Source: JBLZUR01 sp048565625
GTDB taxonomy: Bacteria; Pseudomonadota; Alphaproteobacteria; Sphingomonadales; Sphingomonadaceae
Direction of reading: 5' to 3'
Length of the DNA: 64,000 nt
Assembly (NCBI RefSeq): GCF_048565625.1
Contig: NZ_JBLZUR010000002.1
Coordinates: forward strand, 124,001-188,000
In this document: positions 33,434 to 42,773 of the stretch, piece by piece
Numbering within the stretch: position 1 is the first letter of the stretch
Layout: the number at the start of each line of letters is the position of its first letter
The notes under the pieces: model-generated
Database searches by the model: none
The model's input: only the letters and a program-made list of their open reading frames with translations
Told to the model about the DNA's origin: nothing
Position numbers and translations under genes: made by a program

Positions 33434-34441
33434 ATGCTCTGTTATGTGGACGACTCCGCACCCGGCATCACGCGCGAGCGGAAAGGCAATGCCTGGGCCT
33501 ATTTCACCCCTAAGGGAAAGCGGATCGAGAAGCGCAGCGAGATCGACCGGCTGAACGCCATCGGCCTGCCGCCCGCCTACACCAATGCCTGGTTCTGCCC
33601 GTCGCCACACGGCCATATCCAGGCGACCGGCATGGACGACAAGGGCCGCAAGCAATACCGCTACCATGTCGATTTCCGTGCGCAGCAGGAGGCGGAGAAA
33701 TACGGCCGCTGCGCCGATTTCGGCCGCGCGCTCCCGGCGATCCGCGCCCAGGTGGAGGCGGATCTCGCCTCGGGCAAGCTCTGCAAGCAGCAGGTCGTGG
33801 CCGCCGTCGTCCGCATCCTCGATCTCGGCAAGGTCCGCGTCGGGAACGACGCCTATGCGGAAAGCAACAAGAGCTTCGGCGCGACCACGCTCCGCGATCG
33901 CCACGCCACCTTCGGCAAGGGCAGCGTCTCGCTCCGCTATATCGGCAAGTCGGGCAAGGAGCAGAAGATCACCATCGCCGACGCCAAGCTCGCCCGGCTG
34001 GTGAAGCGCTGCCAGGACATCCCCGGCCAGCGCCTGTTCCAGTACCTCGATTCGGCGGGCGAGCGGCATCCGGTCACCTCCGGCGACGTCAACGAATACC
34101 TCAAGCAGGCGAGCGGCGGCGACTTCACCGCCAAGCATTTCCGCACCTGGGGCGCCTCGGTGATCGCGTTCAAGGCGCTGGTCGATGCGGGCGAGAAGGG
34201 CATCAAGATCAAGCAATTGCTGGAGCCGGTCGCCGAGGCGCTCGGCAACACGCCCGCGATCAGCCGCAAGTCCTACGTTCATCCCGCGCTCATCGCACTG
34301 GCGACAGGAAAGCCCGCACCGGAGATGGCGGACATCCAGCTTCCCCGCGCGGCGCGTTACCTGTCGCGAGAGGAAAGGGGGCTGATCGCCTTCCTCGACC
34401 ACCTATCCACGGAACAGGACTGCGCGGTCGAGGCCGCCTGA
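33434..34441 (+). CDS. DNA topoisomerase IB (poxvirus type)
   Basis: This type IB enzyme relaxes supercoils through a 3'-phosphotyrosine intermediate. The N-terminal domain has AWAYFTPKGKRI and AWFCPSPHGHIQATGMDDKGRKQYRYH. The catalytic domain has KVRVGNDAYAESNKSFGATTLRDRH, GKSGKEQ, KHFRTWGAS, and nucleophile Tyr281 in SRKSYVHP. The length of 335 aa is typical of the bacterial family. It lies 8 nt before mscS on the same strand, so they may be co-transcribed. Confidence 0.93.
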   Translation: MLCYVDDSAPGITRERKGNAWAYFTPKGKRIEKRSEIDRLNAIGLPPAYTNAWFCPSPHGHIQATGMDDKGRKQYRYHVDFRAQQEAEKYGRCADFGRALPAIRAQVEADLASGKLCKQQVVAAVVRILDLGKVRVGNDAYAESNKSFGATTLRDRHATFGKGSVSLRYIGKSGKEQKITIADAKLARLVKRCQDIPGQRLFQYLDSAGERHPVTSGDVNEYLKQASGGDFTAKHFRTWGASVIAFKALVDAGEKGIKIKQLLEPVAEALGNTPAISRKSYVHPALIALATGKPAPEMADIQLPRAARYLSREERGLIAFLDHLSTEQDCAVEAA

Positions 34442-34449
34442 CACCGCCC

Positions 34450-35628
34450 ATGCAGAACGATACGAAGCCATCCCCGTTCGACGGCAGCGTCTACGCGCGC
34501 CAGATCGAGGCCTATTGGGACCAGACCGTCCGGTGGGTGCTGGCGAACGGGCTGGAAATACTGGTCGCGGTGGCGATCGGCGCGGTCATCGTCGCGGCCA
34601 TGCTCGGCATCCGCCATCTCGCGCTCCGCTTCTGCCGATCCCGTTTCCACGCCCATTGGCCGCGGATCATCGCCAGCGCGGCGATCCGCACGCATATCCT
34701 CTTCATGGTGGCGGTCGCCGCCCGGCTGGTCGGGGGCTATGCCGATCCGCCCGCCGCCGTCGAGCGGACGATCGAGTTCTTCTTCACCATCGCCGCCACC
34801 CTGCAGGTGACGATGTGGGTGCGGGAGGTGGTGCTGGGCACGGTCGAGCATCGCGCCTCGGGCATGACCAACCACTCGAACCTCGGCAGCGCGATCGGGC
34901 TGATCCGGCTGATGGTGACGATCGTCCTGTTCGCCGTCGCGACGCTGATGATCCTCGACAATCTCGGCGTGAACGTGACCGGCCTGATCGCCGGACTCGG
35001 CATCGGCGGCATCGCCATTGGTCTCGCCGCGAAGGGCATCTTCGACGATCTGTTCTCGGCGCTGTCGATCATCTTCGACCGGCCCTTCTCGGTCGGTGAC
35101 ACGATAAAGTTCGGCAGCACCATCGGCACGGTCGAGGCGATCGGCCTCAAGACCACGCGCGTCCGCGCCACCACCGGCGAGGAGGTGGTGGTCAGCAACA
35201 CCAACCTCCTCGACAAGGAACTGCACAACCTCAACCGGCTGGAACGGCGGCGGCAGACGCTGGCGATCGGGGTCACCTACCAGACCAGCCCGGAGAAGTG
35301 CGAGGAGGCGGTGCGCCTGATCCGCGAAGTCGTGGAGCGGGAGCATTGCACCGTCGTCGTCTGCGCGATGAAGGATTTCGGCGCCTCCAGCATCGACTTC
35401 GACGTGCAGTTCGACATTCCCGACGCGCTCGGCAGTCCGCCGGTGGTGAAGCACCGCGTCGTGCTCGGCATCCTCAAGGCGTTCAACGACGCCAGGATCG
35501 ACTTCGCCTATCCCACTCAGGTCACCTTCACCGCCGCACCCGACGGATCGATGGTAATGCCCTATGCGGAAGGACATGATGGCGAAGGCCACGCGCCCCC
35601 CGCTGCGAGGGTCAAGGTCGAGGAGTGA
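34450..35628 (+). CDS. mscS: Small-conductance mechanosensitive channel (MscS family)
   Basis: This inner-membrane channel vents solutes on hypo-osmotic shock. It has 392 aa with about four to five N-terminal helices. The pore helix and beta-domain region is conserved: VTGLIAGLGIGGIAIGLAAK, FDDLFSALSIIFDRPFSVGD and TTRVRATTGEEVVVSNT. The C-terminal cytoplasmic vestibule domain ends in an acidic tail. Its last 17 nt overlap the 3' end of the convergent gene. Confidence 0.9.
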   Translation: MQNDTKPSPFDGSVYARQIEAYWDQTVRWVLANGLEILVAVAIGAVIVAAMLGIRHLALRFCRSRFHAHWPRIIASAAIRTHILFMVAVAARLVGGYADPPAAVERTIEFFFTIAATLQVTMWVREVVLGTVEHRASGMTNHSNLGSAIGLIRLMVTIVLFAVATLMILDNLGVNVTGLIAGLGIGGIAIGLAAKGIFDDLFSALSIIFDRPFSVGDTIKFGSTIGTVEAIGLKTTRVRATTGEEVVVSNTNLLDKELHNLNRLERRRQTLAIGVTYQTSPEKCEEAVRLIREVVEREHCTVVVCAMKDFGASSIDFDVQFDIPDALGSPPVVKHRVVLGILKAFNDARIDFAYPTQVTFTAAPDGSMVMPYAEGHDGEGHAPPAARVKVEE

Positions 35629-35959
35629 CCCGCAAGTGGACCGGGTGACGACCCTCGACAAGAAGCGCCACCACCGGCCCGTTCTCGTCGCGCAGTTCGG
35701 CGGGCCAGTTCTCGCGACAGGCGACGGCCAGGATCTCTGCGCTGGTCCGTGGGACCGTCAAGATGACGGCGGCCTTCCGGTGCGCGGCATAGGGAATGCG
35801 ACGGTTCCGGGGATGCACAGCCAGCACCGGCTCTCCGCCGCTCGCGTCGAAGGCGGCCCAGGCCGATCCCCCGAGCGGCGCCGCGCGGCCCCGCCCGAGG
35901 AAGGCGAGGACACCCGCGACATGATCCGGGCGTTTTGCTTCGATCGACGAATGAAACAT
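35612..35959 (-). CDS. Conserved hypothetical protein, small single-domain
   Basis: The 115-aa protein begins MFHSSIEAKRPDHVAGVLAF and ends HPVHLRVTPRP. The start resembles small VOC-like or unknown sphingomonad proteins that begin MFHxSI and pair a short helical segment with beta strands, but I do not assign an activity. The frame is open upstream; ATG 35959 is chosen for that N-terminal resemblance. It follows the epimerase gene by 121 nt on the same strand. Confidence 0.6.
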   Translation of the reverse strand: MFHSSIEAKRPDHVAGVLAFLGRGRAAPLGGSAWAAFDASGGEPVLAVHPRNRRIPYAAHRKAAVILTVPRTSAEILAVACRENWPAELRDENGPVVALLVEGRHPVHLRVTPRP

Positions 35960-36080
35960 CTGGCTGCGCTCCCTGTTGCGCAGGCCAGAAGCAGGGCGGC
36001 GCGCCGCGCGGCACTGCGGTGCGACGAGCCCGGATGGCAGGGCGACCGTCGCGACGAACCCGCCGTCCGCCGCGACGAAA

Positions 36081-37034
36081 TCACCGTGGCGCCATGATCC
36101 CGTCGGTATAGACGAAGCCGTCCGGCCGATCGCGGGCGAGGAGGAGCGGGCCGTCGAGATCGACCCAGCGCGCCCCCTGCGCGGCAAGGAAAGCGGGTGC
36201 GATGCCGAGCGAGGTGGAGAGCATGCAGCCGACCATCACCTCCAGCCCGGTCGCCCTCGCCTCGGCGATCAGCGCCAGCGCCTCGGTCAGCCCGCCGGCC
36301 TTGTCGAGCTTGACGTTGATCGCGGCATAGCGCCCCCGACAGCGGGCAAGGTCGCTGCGATCCTGGCAGCTCTCGTCGGCGCAGAGCGGGATGGGAGAGC
36401 GCACGCCGTCGAGCAGATGGTCCTCACCCGCCCGCACCGGCTGCTCGATCAACTCGACGCCGAAGGGCACCAGCATCGCCGCTTCCTCGACCACGTCGCG
36501 GCCCGTCCAGCTCTCATTGGCGTCGACGATCAGCCGCGCCTCCGGTGCGCCGCGCCGGACCGCCGCCACGCGGTCGAGATCGCCCTCGCCGGCCAGCTTG
36601 AGCTTGAGGAGGGGCAAATGCGCGGCGGCGCGGGCCTCGGCCTCCATCCTCTCCGGCTCGGCCACCGAGATGGTGAAGGCGGTCGTGAGCGGGCGCGGCT
36701 CGGAAAGGCCCGCGACCTGCCAGAGCGGCTGCCCGACCCGCTTCGCGCGCAGATCCCAGAGCGCGCAATCAAGCGCGTTGCGGGCCGCGCCCCTCGGCAG
36801 GAGCGAGGGGCCTGCTTCGGGAAGAGCGAGCAACTGGTCCCGCACGCTCTCCGCGCTCTCGCCGTGATAGTAGATCGCCGTCGCCTCGCCGCGCCCCTCC
36901 TGGGTGCCGTCGCGCACCGTCGCGACGACCACGTCGACATGCGTCTTGGCACCCCGGGCAATGGTGAACGCGCCCGCCACCGGCCAGCGTTCGATCGCGA
37001 CGGAGAGGGTCAGGTTCGGCAAGGGTGTTTCCAT
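36081..37034 (-). CDS. dgcA: L-Ala-D/L-Glu (dipeptide) epimerase, enolase superfamily
   Basis: This cytoplasmic enolase-superfamily enzyme most likely epimerises L-Ala-D-Glu from recycled murein peptides. The muconate-lactonising subgroup signs are LLKLKLAGEG (catalytic Lys-x-Lys), the metal ligands in VDANESW, ELIEQPV and CADESCQ, and the second Lys in INVKLDKAGG. The length of 317 aa fits. The substrate is a family-based inference; other dipeptides are possible. Confidence 0.87.
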   Translation of the reverse strand: METPLPNLTLSVAIERWPVAGAFTIARGAKTHVDVVVATVRDGTQEGRGEATAIYYHGESAESVRDQLLALPEAGPSLLPRGAARNALDCALWDLRAKRVGQPLWQVAGLSEPRPLTTAFTISVAEPERMEAEARAAAHLPLLKLKLAGEGDLDRVAAVRRGAPEARLIVDANESWTGRDVVEEAAMLVPFGVELIEQPVRAGEDHLLDGVRSPIPLCADESCQDRSDLARCRGRYAAINVKLDKAGGLTEALALIAEARATGLEVMVGCMLSTSLGIAPAFLAAQGARWVDLDGPLLLARDRPDGFVYTDGIMAPR

Positions 37035-37065
37035 CTCAGCGCGTCCGCTGTATCGGCGGTGGCGC

Positions 37066-37141
37066 GGGCGCTTAGCTCAGTTGGTAGAGCATCTCGTTTA
37101 CACCGAGAGGGTCGGCGGTTCGAGCCCGTCAGCGCCCACCA
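37066..37141 (+). tRNA. tRNA-Val (anticodon UAC)
   Basis: The acceptor stem GGGCGCT pairs with AGCGCCC, followed by A and an encoded CCA. The D-arm contains TTGGTAGAGC, the anticodon stem TCTCG/CGAGA carries loop TTTACAC (anticodon TAC), and the T-loop is GTTCGAGCC. It has no intron. It lies between two divergent protein genes, with no sign of an integrated element. Confidence 0.97.
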
Positions 37142-37147
37142 ATCCCG

Positions 37148-38443
37148 TCACCGTGCTTCGGCCGCCAGCCGGCTCATCAGGATTGCCGCGCGCTTGGCCT
37201 GGAGGGGAATGCTGGTCAGGTCCACCGTCTCGCCGGGCGCATGGTCGCCCGTGCTGCTCGGACCGAGGCCGACGAGACCGTCCACGTCCTTCGCCACGAA
37301 GGAGATGTCGCCCGCGCCGCGCTTGAGCGGATCGAGCGCTGGCATCTCGGGCAGGCTCATGTCGGCATTGATCCGGTTCAGCCGGTCGAGCAGCGCGCGG
37401 TTTCCGGGCGTCGGCGCCATCGGCGGGTAGCCCCCCGGATCGAAGGCGAGCGTGGCGTCCGTGCCGGGCAGGTGCCTTGCCACGATCGCGTTCATCTTGG
37501 CGCGGGTGCGGTCGATCTGGTCTTGGGCGAGCGCGCGCAGGTCGCCCTTGGCGATCGCGACCGCGGGGATGATGTTGGTCTTGCCCGCCGCCGTCGCGCG
37601 GATGCCGTCGGCATCGGTCGCCGCCTGCGTGCCGCCGGTGATCAGGCCGATGTTGAAGGTGAGGTTCGGCTCGGGCAGCTCGCGCCGGAAATCGTCGACG
37701 ATGCGGGTCAGCTCGTAGATTGCGCCATAGCCCGACGCCGCGCTGAAGATCCCGCTGGAATGACCGCTGTTTGCGGTGGCGGTGACCGTCCAGCTGGAGG
37801 AGCTGCGCCGCGCGATCGAGCCCATGTCGCGCCCGTCCTCACGCGACAGGCCCTCGAAATCCAGCGCCACGTCGGCGCGCTTGCCCGCCGCGATCAGGTC
37901 CCGCCGCGCGATCTCGATCGGATCGCCCGAATCCTCCTCGTCGCCGGTCAGCACGATCTCGATATCCGCCGCCTTCAGCGTGCCCGCCGCCTGCATCGCA
38001 CGCAGCGCGGCGAGCATCACCACCATGCCCCCCTTGTCGTCGCCCGCACCGGGACCCTCGCCCTTGTCGCCCCTGATCGTCATCTTCTGGAAAGGACTGT
38101 CGGGTTCGAACACCGTGTCGAGATGCCCGATCAGCAGCATCCTCTTTCCCCGCCCGCTGCCCTTGTGGACGGCGACGATGTGCCCGGCGCGCTTGACCTC
38201 CGCCATCGGCACCCAGGTCACCGTGAAGCCGAGCGGCTCCAACTCGGCGCGCACCATCTCGCCGACCCTGGTCACGCCGGCCAGATTCCGGCTGCCCGAG
38301 TTCACGTTGACGAGACGCGTCAGCAGTTCGACCGAGCGGGCGTTCTCGGCCTCTATGGTCGCCGCCATCTTCTGCTCGACCGGGGTCAGCGCAGCGAAGG
38401 CGGGCGTGGCAAGCAGCAGGGTGGCGGCGTAGATCGGACGCAA
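37148..38443 (-). CDS. Exported M20-family metallopeptidase (glutamate carboxypeptidase-like)
   Basis: This zinc-dependent exopeptidase is of the CPG2/M20A type. Signal peptide MRPIYAATLLLATPAFA is followed by metal-site motifs LIGHLDTVF, GPGAGDDKGGMV and LTGDEEDSGD and the C-terminal STGDHAPGE, with a lid/dimerisation insert between. I choose TTG at 38443, which is preceded by GGGAG and directly gives the signal sequence (431 aa). The likely role is periplasmic hydrolysis of C-terminal glutamate or similar peptides; the substrate is unknown. Confidence 0.87.
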   Translation of the reverse strand: MRPIYAATLLLATPAFAALTPVEQKMAATIEAENARSVELLTRLVNVNSGSRNLAGVTRVGEMVRAELEPLGFTVTWVPMAEVKRAGHIVAVHKGSGRGKRMLLIGHLDTVFEPDSPFQKMTIRGDKGEGPGAGDDKGGMVVMLAALRAMQAAGTLKAADIEIVLTGDEEDSGDPIEIARRDLIAAGKRADVALDFEGLSREDGRDMGSIARRSSSSWTVTATANSGHSSGIFSAASGYGAIYELTRIVDDFRRELPEPNLTFNIGLITGGTQAATDADGIRATAAGKTNIIPAVAIAKGDLRALAQDQIDRTRAKMNAIVARHLPGTDATLAFDPGGYPPMAPTPGNRALLDRLNRINADMSLPEMPALDPLKRGAGDISFVAKDVDGLVGLGPSSTGDHAPGETVDLTSIPLQAKRAAILMSRLAAEAR

Positions 38444-38468
38444 GACAGTCTCCCGGAATGCAGCGCGA

Positions 38469-39641
38469 CTAGAATGCAGCCGCGACGAGGTCGGAGACTG
38501 CGAAGCCTTCGGTGAACTCGGACAGTATGGCAAGGGCAGCAGCAGCAGCGGCACTGATCTTCCAGCGAAGCGCGCCGACGCCGGCATGGGCGCGCTTCAC
38601 AGCCACGGACTTAACCGCCGATACTTGAGCCGTCGGACGTGAAGACCTGGCGGGAGACCGCGCGGGCCGCGGTGCCGGGATATTCGTCAGAAACGCGTTC
38701 ACGTTACCTGCGAAGATCGCATCATAGCCGGCGCGCTTCTCGGCAGACACCGTCGCCTCGATAAGGGAGCGGTGGGCCAGGACGAAGGGCCTGATCAGAT
38801 CGAAGGCACGCCGGATCGCCGCCTCGTCCTTCGCTCGCTGCATCGCCTCCACATGCGACAACATGTAACGATCGAAGACCAGCTTGTGCAGCTTCGTCGG
38901 ACCGAAGCGTTCCTGCCAGGCGGCACTTCGTTCGATCTCCAGCGTCATCTCGATCTGGCGCATGCGGCCTTCCAGCGTGCGCCGGGCAATGCGCATCTGC
39001 GTGGTCGATCGGTTCGGACCCGCGCGCGTGCGCCACAGGTAGGTGACTGCGGCGATGGAGGACACGCGTTCCGCCTTGAGCATAGTGCTGAGTGAAAAGG
39101 GCACATCCTCGTAGACCATCCCCTCCGGGAAGAAGAAGTCATGCTCGACCAGGAACGCGCGCCGGAACAGCTTGCCGTGGATCGCCAGTATGCCGGGGAG
39201 CGGAAGGGCGGCCGGAGATACGCGGCTGAGATTGCGATATGCGAGACGTGGCTGCGCCCGGTGGTAATTGTCGAAGCGGTGCCGATTACTGAAGGTGATG
39301 TCGATGTCCGGCTCGGCCGCGGCGAACAGCATGGACAGGCCGTCGGGCGCGATCATGTCGTCGGCATCGACGAAGGTCACGAACCCGGTGCGCGCCATCC
39401 GCAGGCCGAGGTTCCGCGCCGCTGACTGGCCGCCGTTCACCGTCGCTTCCACGGTGATGTTGGCGTTCGCGCGCTGGCAGGTCAGCGCGACCTCGCGCGT
39501 CCCGTCGGTCGATCCGTCGTCGATCACGATGATCTGAGCCGCCCGTCCGCCATGATCAACGATCGAGCCGAGGCACTCTTCAAGGTACTCGGCAACGTTG
39601 TAGGCCGGCACGATGACGGTCACATCGCTGGCGTCGATCAT
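38469..39641 (-). CDS. Family 2 glycosyltransferase
   Basis: The GT-A fold enzyme has VTVIVPAYNVAEYLEECLGS at the N-terminus, IIVIDDGSTDGT, NGGQSAARNLGL and the DxD motif in FVDADDMI. The C-terminal half is Arg-rich and helical. Its last 40 residues hold an Ala-rich segment that may associate with membrane. The length is 390 aa. It stands alone, not in a polysaccharide cluster, so acceptor and product are unknown. Confidence 0.87.
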   Translation of the reverse strand: MIDASDVTVIVPAYNVAEYLEECLGSIVDHGGRAAQIIVIDDGSTDGTREVALTCQRANANITVEATVNGGQSAARNLGLRMARTGFVTFVDADDMIAPDGLSMLFAAAEPDIDITFSNRHRFDNYHRAQPRLAYRNLSRVSPAALPLPGILAIHGKLFRRAFLVEHDFFFPEGMVYEDVPFSLSTMLKAERVSSIAAVTYLWRTRAGPNRSTTQMRIARRTLEGRMRQIEMTLEIERSAAWQERFGPTKLHKLVFDRYMLSHVEAMQRAKDEAAIRRAFDLIRPFVLAHRSLIEATVSAEKRAGYDAIFAGNVNAFLTNIPAPRPARSPARSSRPTAQVSAVKSVAVKRAHAGVGALRWKISAAAAAALAILSEFTEGFAVSDLVAAAF

Positions 39642-39899
39642 GGTCGCCCCCCAACTCCCCGCACGACGTGTTGCAGTTGCATCGGTGATGCGCAAGCAGC
39701 CGCCTTGCCTTTCCCGCCGCATTGCACCATATGCGGTTTCAGTGCCGACCTTCGCCCTCGCGCGGGTTCGATGCGGAGCTGCGTGATCGTGACGGGCGGA
39801 TGCCCGCATCGTGCTCCCCCTAAGGCGCTGCCAGCAGGCTTCCCATTTCACGCGGGTCGTCATTCGACACCGCACGTCGTCGCTCGTCCCGGGCGGCCG

Positions 39900-39915
39900 C
39901 TTGCGTATATGCAAG
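39900..39915. promoter_or_regulatory. Palindrome overlapping the helicase ribosome site
   Basis: CTTGCGTATATGCAAG is symmetric at 14 of 16 positions and ends inside the AAGG that serves the TTG start at 39925. As RNA it can fold into a 6-bp stem with a UAUA loop, which would hide the ribosome site. It could equally be a DNA operator. Confidence 0.4.
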
Positions 39916-39924
39916 GTACTTTAC

Positions 39925-41265
39925 TTGACCAATTTCTCTGACCTCGGCCTCGACGCGAACCTCGTGAAGGCGCTCGCCGCCAAGGGCTATGACACGCCGA
40001 CGCCGATCCAGGCGCAGGCCATCCCGCCGCTTCTCGAAGGCCGCGACCTTTGTGGCATCGCGCAGACCGGCACCGGCAAGACCGCCGCCTTCGCGCTCCC
40101 GTCGCTTCAAAACATGCTGAAGAGCCCGAAGTCGCGGCAGCCGCATACCTGCCGGATGCTCGTCCTGTCGCCGACGCGCGAACTCGCCAGCCAGATCGCC
40201 GAGAGCTTCAAGGCCTATGGCGCGAACATGCGCCTCGCGGTGGATGTGGTGTTCGGCGGCGTGCCGATCCCGCGCCAGATCAAGATGCTAAGCCACGGCC
40301 TCGACGTGCTCGTCGCGACGCCGGGCCGCCTGCTCGACCTGATCGACCAGCGCGCGCTCAGCCTCAAGAACGTCGAGATCTTCGTGCTCGACGAGGCCGA
40401 CCAGATGCTCGACCTCGGCTTCATCCACGCGCTGAAGCGGGTGGATCAGCTGCTGCCGAAGAAGCGCCAGTCGCTGTTCTTCTCCGCCACCATGCCGAAG
40501 ACGATCGCGGAGCTGGGCGACCGCTTCCTGACCGATCCGGTAAAGGTGTCGGTCGCACCGCAGTCGACCACCGCCGAGCGCGTCGACCAGTACGTCACGC
40601 TCGTCACCCAGGCGGAGAAGCAGGCGCTCCTCACCCTCACGCTCCAGAAGACCGAGATCGACCGCGCGCTCGTCTTCACCCGCACCAAGCATGGCGCGGA
40701 CCGCGTGGTGAAGTTCCTCGACGCCGCCGGCATCGGCTGCGCCGCGATCCACGGCAACAAGAGCCAGCCGCAGCGTGAGCGGGCGCTCGCCGCCTTCCGC
40801 ACGGGCGAGATCAAGATCCTGGTCGCGACGGACATCGCCGCGCGCGGCATCGACGTCTCGGGCGTCAGCCATGTCTTCAACTTCGAGCTGCCGAACGTGC
40901 CGGAGCAGTACGTCCACCGCATCGGCCGTACCGCGCGTGCGGGTGCTGCCGGCATCGCGATCAGCTTCGTCGATGGCGAGGAGAAGGGCTATCTCCGCGA
41001 CATCGAGCGGCTGACCCGCGTCAAGCTGACGCCCCGTCCGCTGCCGGAGAACTTCCTGGCGGAGGCGGCGCGCCTGCCCAAGCCGTCGCGCACCACCGAA
41101 CAGGCGCAGCCTCAGGGCCGCCGCCACGACGACCGCCGTCCGCAGGGCGATCGCGGCGACGCGCACCGCCAGCCCACTGGCGATCCGAAGCGCCGCTTCC
41201 GTCGCGGGCCGAAGCCCGGCGGCGTCGGCGCGCACAAGGGCGCGGTGCAGCGCACGGGGCGGTAA
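39925..41265 (+). CDS. rhlE: DEAD-box RNA helicase (RhlE-like)
   Basis: This ATP-dependent RNA helicase acts in ribosome assembly or RNA turnover, often cold-responsive. The Q motif PTPIQAQAIP, Walker A AQTGTGKT, PTRELASQ, DEAD, SAT, ATDIAARGID and HRIGRTARAG are all in order. The basic Gln/Arg/Gly-rich C-terminus (last 70 residues) is typical for RNA-binding tails. I chose TTG at 39925 with AAGG upstream, giving 446 aa; the frame is open upstream but unlike the family. Confidence 0.92.
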   Translation: MTNFSDLGLDANLVKALAAKGYDTPTPIQAQAIPPLLEGRDLCGIAQTGTGKTAAFALPSLQNMLKSPKSRQPHTCRMLVLSPTRELASQIAESFKAYGANMRLAVDVVFGGVPIPRQIKMLSHGLDVLVATPGRLLDLIDQRALSLKNVEIFVLDEADQMLDLGFIHALKRVDQLLPKKRQSLFFSATMPKTIAELGDRFLTDPVKVSVAPQSTTAERVDQYVTLVTQAEKQALLTLTLQKTEIDRALVFTRTKHGADRVVKFLDAAGIGCAAIHGNKSQPQRERALAAFRTGEIKILVATDIAARGIDVSGVSHVFNFELPNVPEQYVHRIGRTARAGAAGIAISFVDGEEKGYLRDIERLTRVKLTPRPLPENFLAEAARLPKPSRTTEQAQPQGRRHDDRRPQGDRGDAHRQPTGDPKRRFRRGPKPGGVGAHKGAVQRTGR

Positions 41266-41279
41266 TTAGCCGGTTATAG

Positions 41280-41362
41280 TTCACGCGGAGGCGCAGAGGC
41301 GTAGAGAAGACGAGTGATTGCGCCTTTGGCGCCTCTAACCCTTCTCAGCGCCTCCGCGTGAA
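41280..41362. repeat. Family F inverted repeat after the helicase
   Basis: TTCACGCGGAGGCGC (41280-41294) is perfectly complementary to GCGCCTCCGCGTGAA (41348-41362). The inner AGAGGCG and CGCCTCT also pair. It starts 14 nt after the helicase stop and lies 90 nt before the next gene. It may be a mobile-type palindrome or act as a terminator. Confidence 0.85.
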
Positions 41363-41451
41363 CCTCTAATTACCCCGCCCTGGGTCGAGCCAGACCCACC
41401 GCAACCCTTTCTGTCTTGAGCCGCCGCCCGGTCCGGGCCACCTTTGCGGCC

Positions 41452-42702
41452 ATGAAACGATCCGCCGCGCTGAGCCCGACGCTCCTTTCCATTCTCGCCA
41501 CGGCCGTGATCCTGATCGCGGCGGCTGCGTATCTCTGGTGGCCGGAGGAAGAGGATGGCGAGGTCGTGCCGGGCGCCTACCGCATGCTCCTGCAATATCC
41601 GGCGGGTGAACTGCCCGTCGGCCTGAAGCTCGACGAGAATGGCGGCAAGTGGACCGCCACCTTCATCAACGGCGAGAACCGCGTGGCGGCGGAGCAGGTG
41701 ACGGTGGAGGGCGACCTGCTGATCATCGCGATGCCGAGCTACGATTCGTCGATCGAGCTGTCGCCGCAGGGCGTGGGTTTCGCGGGCACCGCCCATCTCC
41801 GCCGCCGCTCCGGGCGGGTGGACGTGCCGGTGCATGTGGAGCCATATGGCGGCTTCCGCTTCTTCGACGTGCGCGACACGCCGGTGAAGCTGGAAGGCGA
41901 ATGGCCGCTGACCGAAGAGGGGGAGGATGCCGAACCCGGCCTTCTCATCATCAAGCAGGATGGCGACCTGCTGTCCGGCACCGTCCACTATCCGAGCGGC
42001 GACCAGCGCTATCTCTCCGGCGAAGTCAGCGGCGACTATTTCTCGCTCTCCACCTTCGACGGCAATCAGGGGCAGCTCTGGCGCGGGCACAAGCTTGCCG
42101 ACGGCACGCTGAAGGGCGAGGTGGTGAGCGCCACCGCCAAGACGCCGACGAAGTGGACGGCAAAGCCCGGAGCGGCGAACTTCGCGGCGGTGGGCGAGGA
42201 GAAGCCGCCCGTCGATCGCATCGACTTCACCTTCCCCGATGTGGACGGAAAGCCGGTGTCGCTCCACGATCCGCGCTACAAGGGCAAGGTCGTGGTGGTG
42301 GCGATCGGCGGCAGTTGGTGCCCGAACTGCCATGACGAGGCGGCCTTTCTCGAACCCTATTACAAGGCGAACGCGGCTCAGGGGCTGGAGGTGATCGGCC
42401 TCAGCTTCGAATATACCGACGATCCCGTCCGCAGCGCCCGGCAGGTCAAGCGCTTCGCCCAGCGCTTCGGCCTGACCTATCCCACGCTGGTCGCCGGCGT
42501 GGCGACGCCGGAGGGCACGAAAAAGGCACTGCCGGCGATCGGCGGGGTGAAGATCTACCCGACCACCCTGTTCATCGATCGCAAGGGCAAGCTTCGCGCG
42601 ATCCACACCGGCTATGCGGGACCGGCGACGGGCGCATTGAACAAGAAGGCGATGGCCGAGTTCGATGCTCTGGTCCGCGAGCTGCTGGCGGAGAAGGCCT
42701 GA
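41452..42702 (+). CDS. Membrane-anchored TlpA-like thiol:disulfide protein
   Basis: The 416-aa protein has an N-terminal transmembrane anchor (about 8-28). A periplasmic all-beta domain of about 220 residues follows, with no known name to me. A C-terminal AhpC/TSA-TlpA thioredoxin fold carries the active site WCPNC (Cys290, Cys293), with a cis-Pro region YPTTLFID. A role in thiol redox control or cytochrome maturation in the periplasm is likely but unspecified. The start ATG gives the anchor directly. Confidence 0.85.
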   Translation: MKRSAALSPTLLSILATAVILIAAAAYLWWPEEEDGEVVPGAYRMLLQYPAGELPVGLKLDENGGKWTATFINGENRVAAEQVTVEGDLLIIAMPSYDSSIELSPQGVGFAGTAHLRRRSGRVDVPVHVEPYGGFRFFDVRDTPVKLEGEWPLTEEGEDAEPGLLIIKQDGDLLSGTVHYPSGDQRYLSGEVSGDYFSLSTFDGNQGQLWRGHKLADGTLKGEVVSATAKTPTKWTAKPGAANFAAVGEEKPPVDRIDFTFPDVDGKPVSLHDPRYKGKVVVVAIGGSWCPNCHDEAAFLEPYYKANAAQGLEVIGLSFEYTDDPVRSARQVKRFAQRFGLTYPTLVAGVATPEGTKKALPAIGGVKIYPTTLFIDRKGKLRAIHTGYAGPATGALNKKAMAEFDALVRELLAEKA

Positions 42703-42773
42703 CGCCGAAAGGGCGGCGCAGTACACCTCGTCTTAACCATGTCGTGACATACCGCCCGCCTGCCTGTTGGAGC

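Noticed and set aside
37066..37141. Integrated element at the tRNA-Val gene
   Set aside because: There is no integrase and no repeated tRNA 3' end nearby; both neighbours are ordinary genes.
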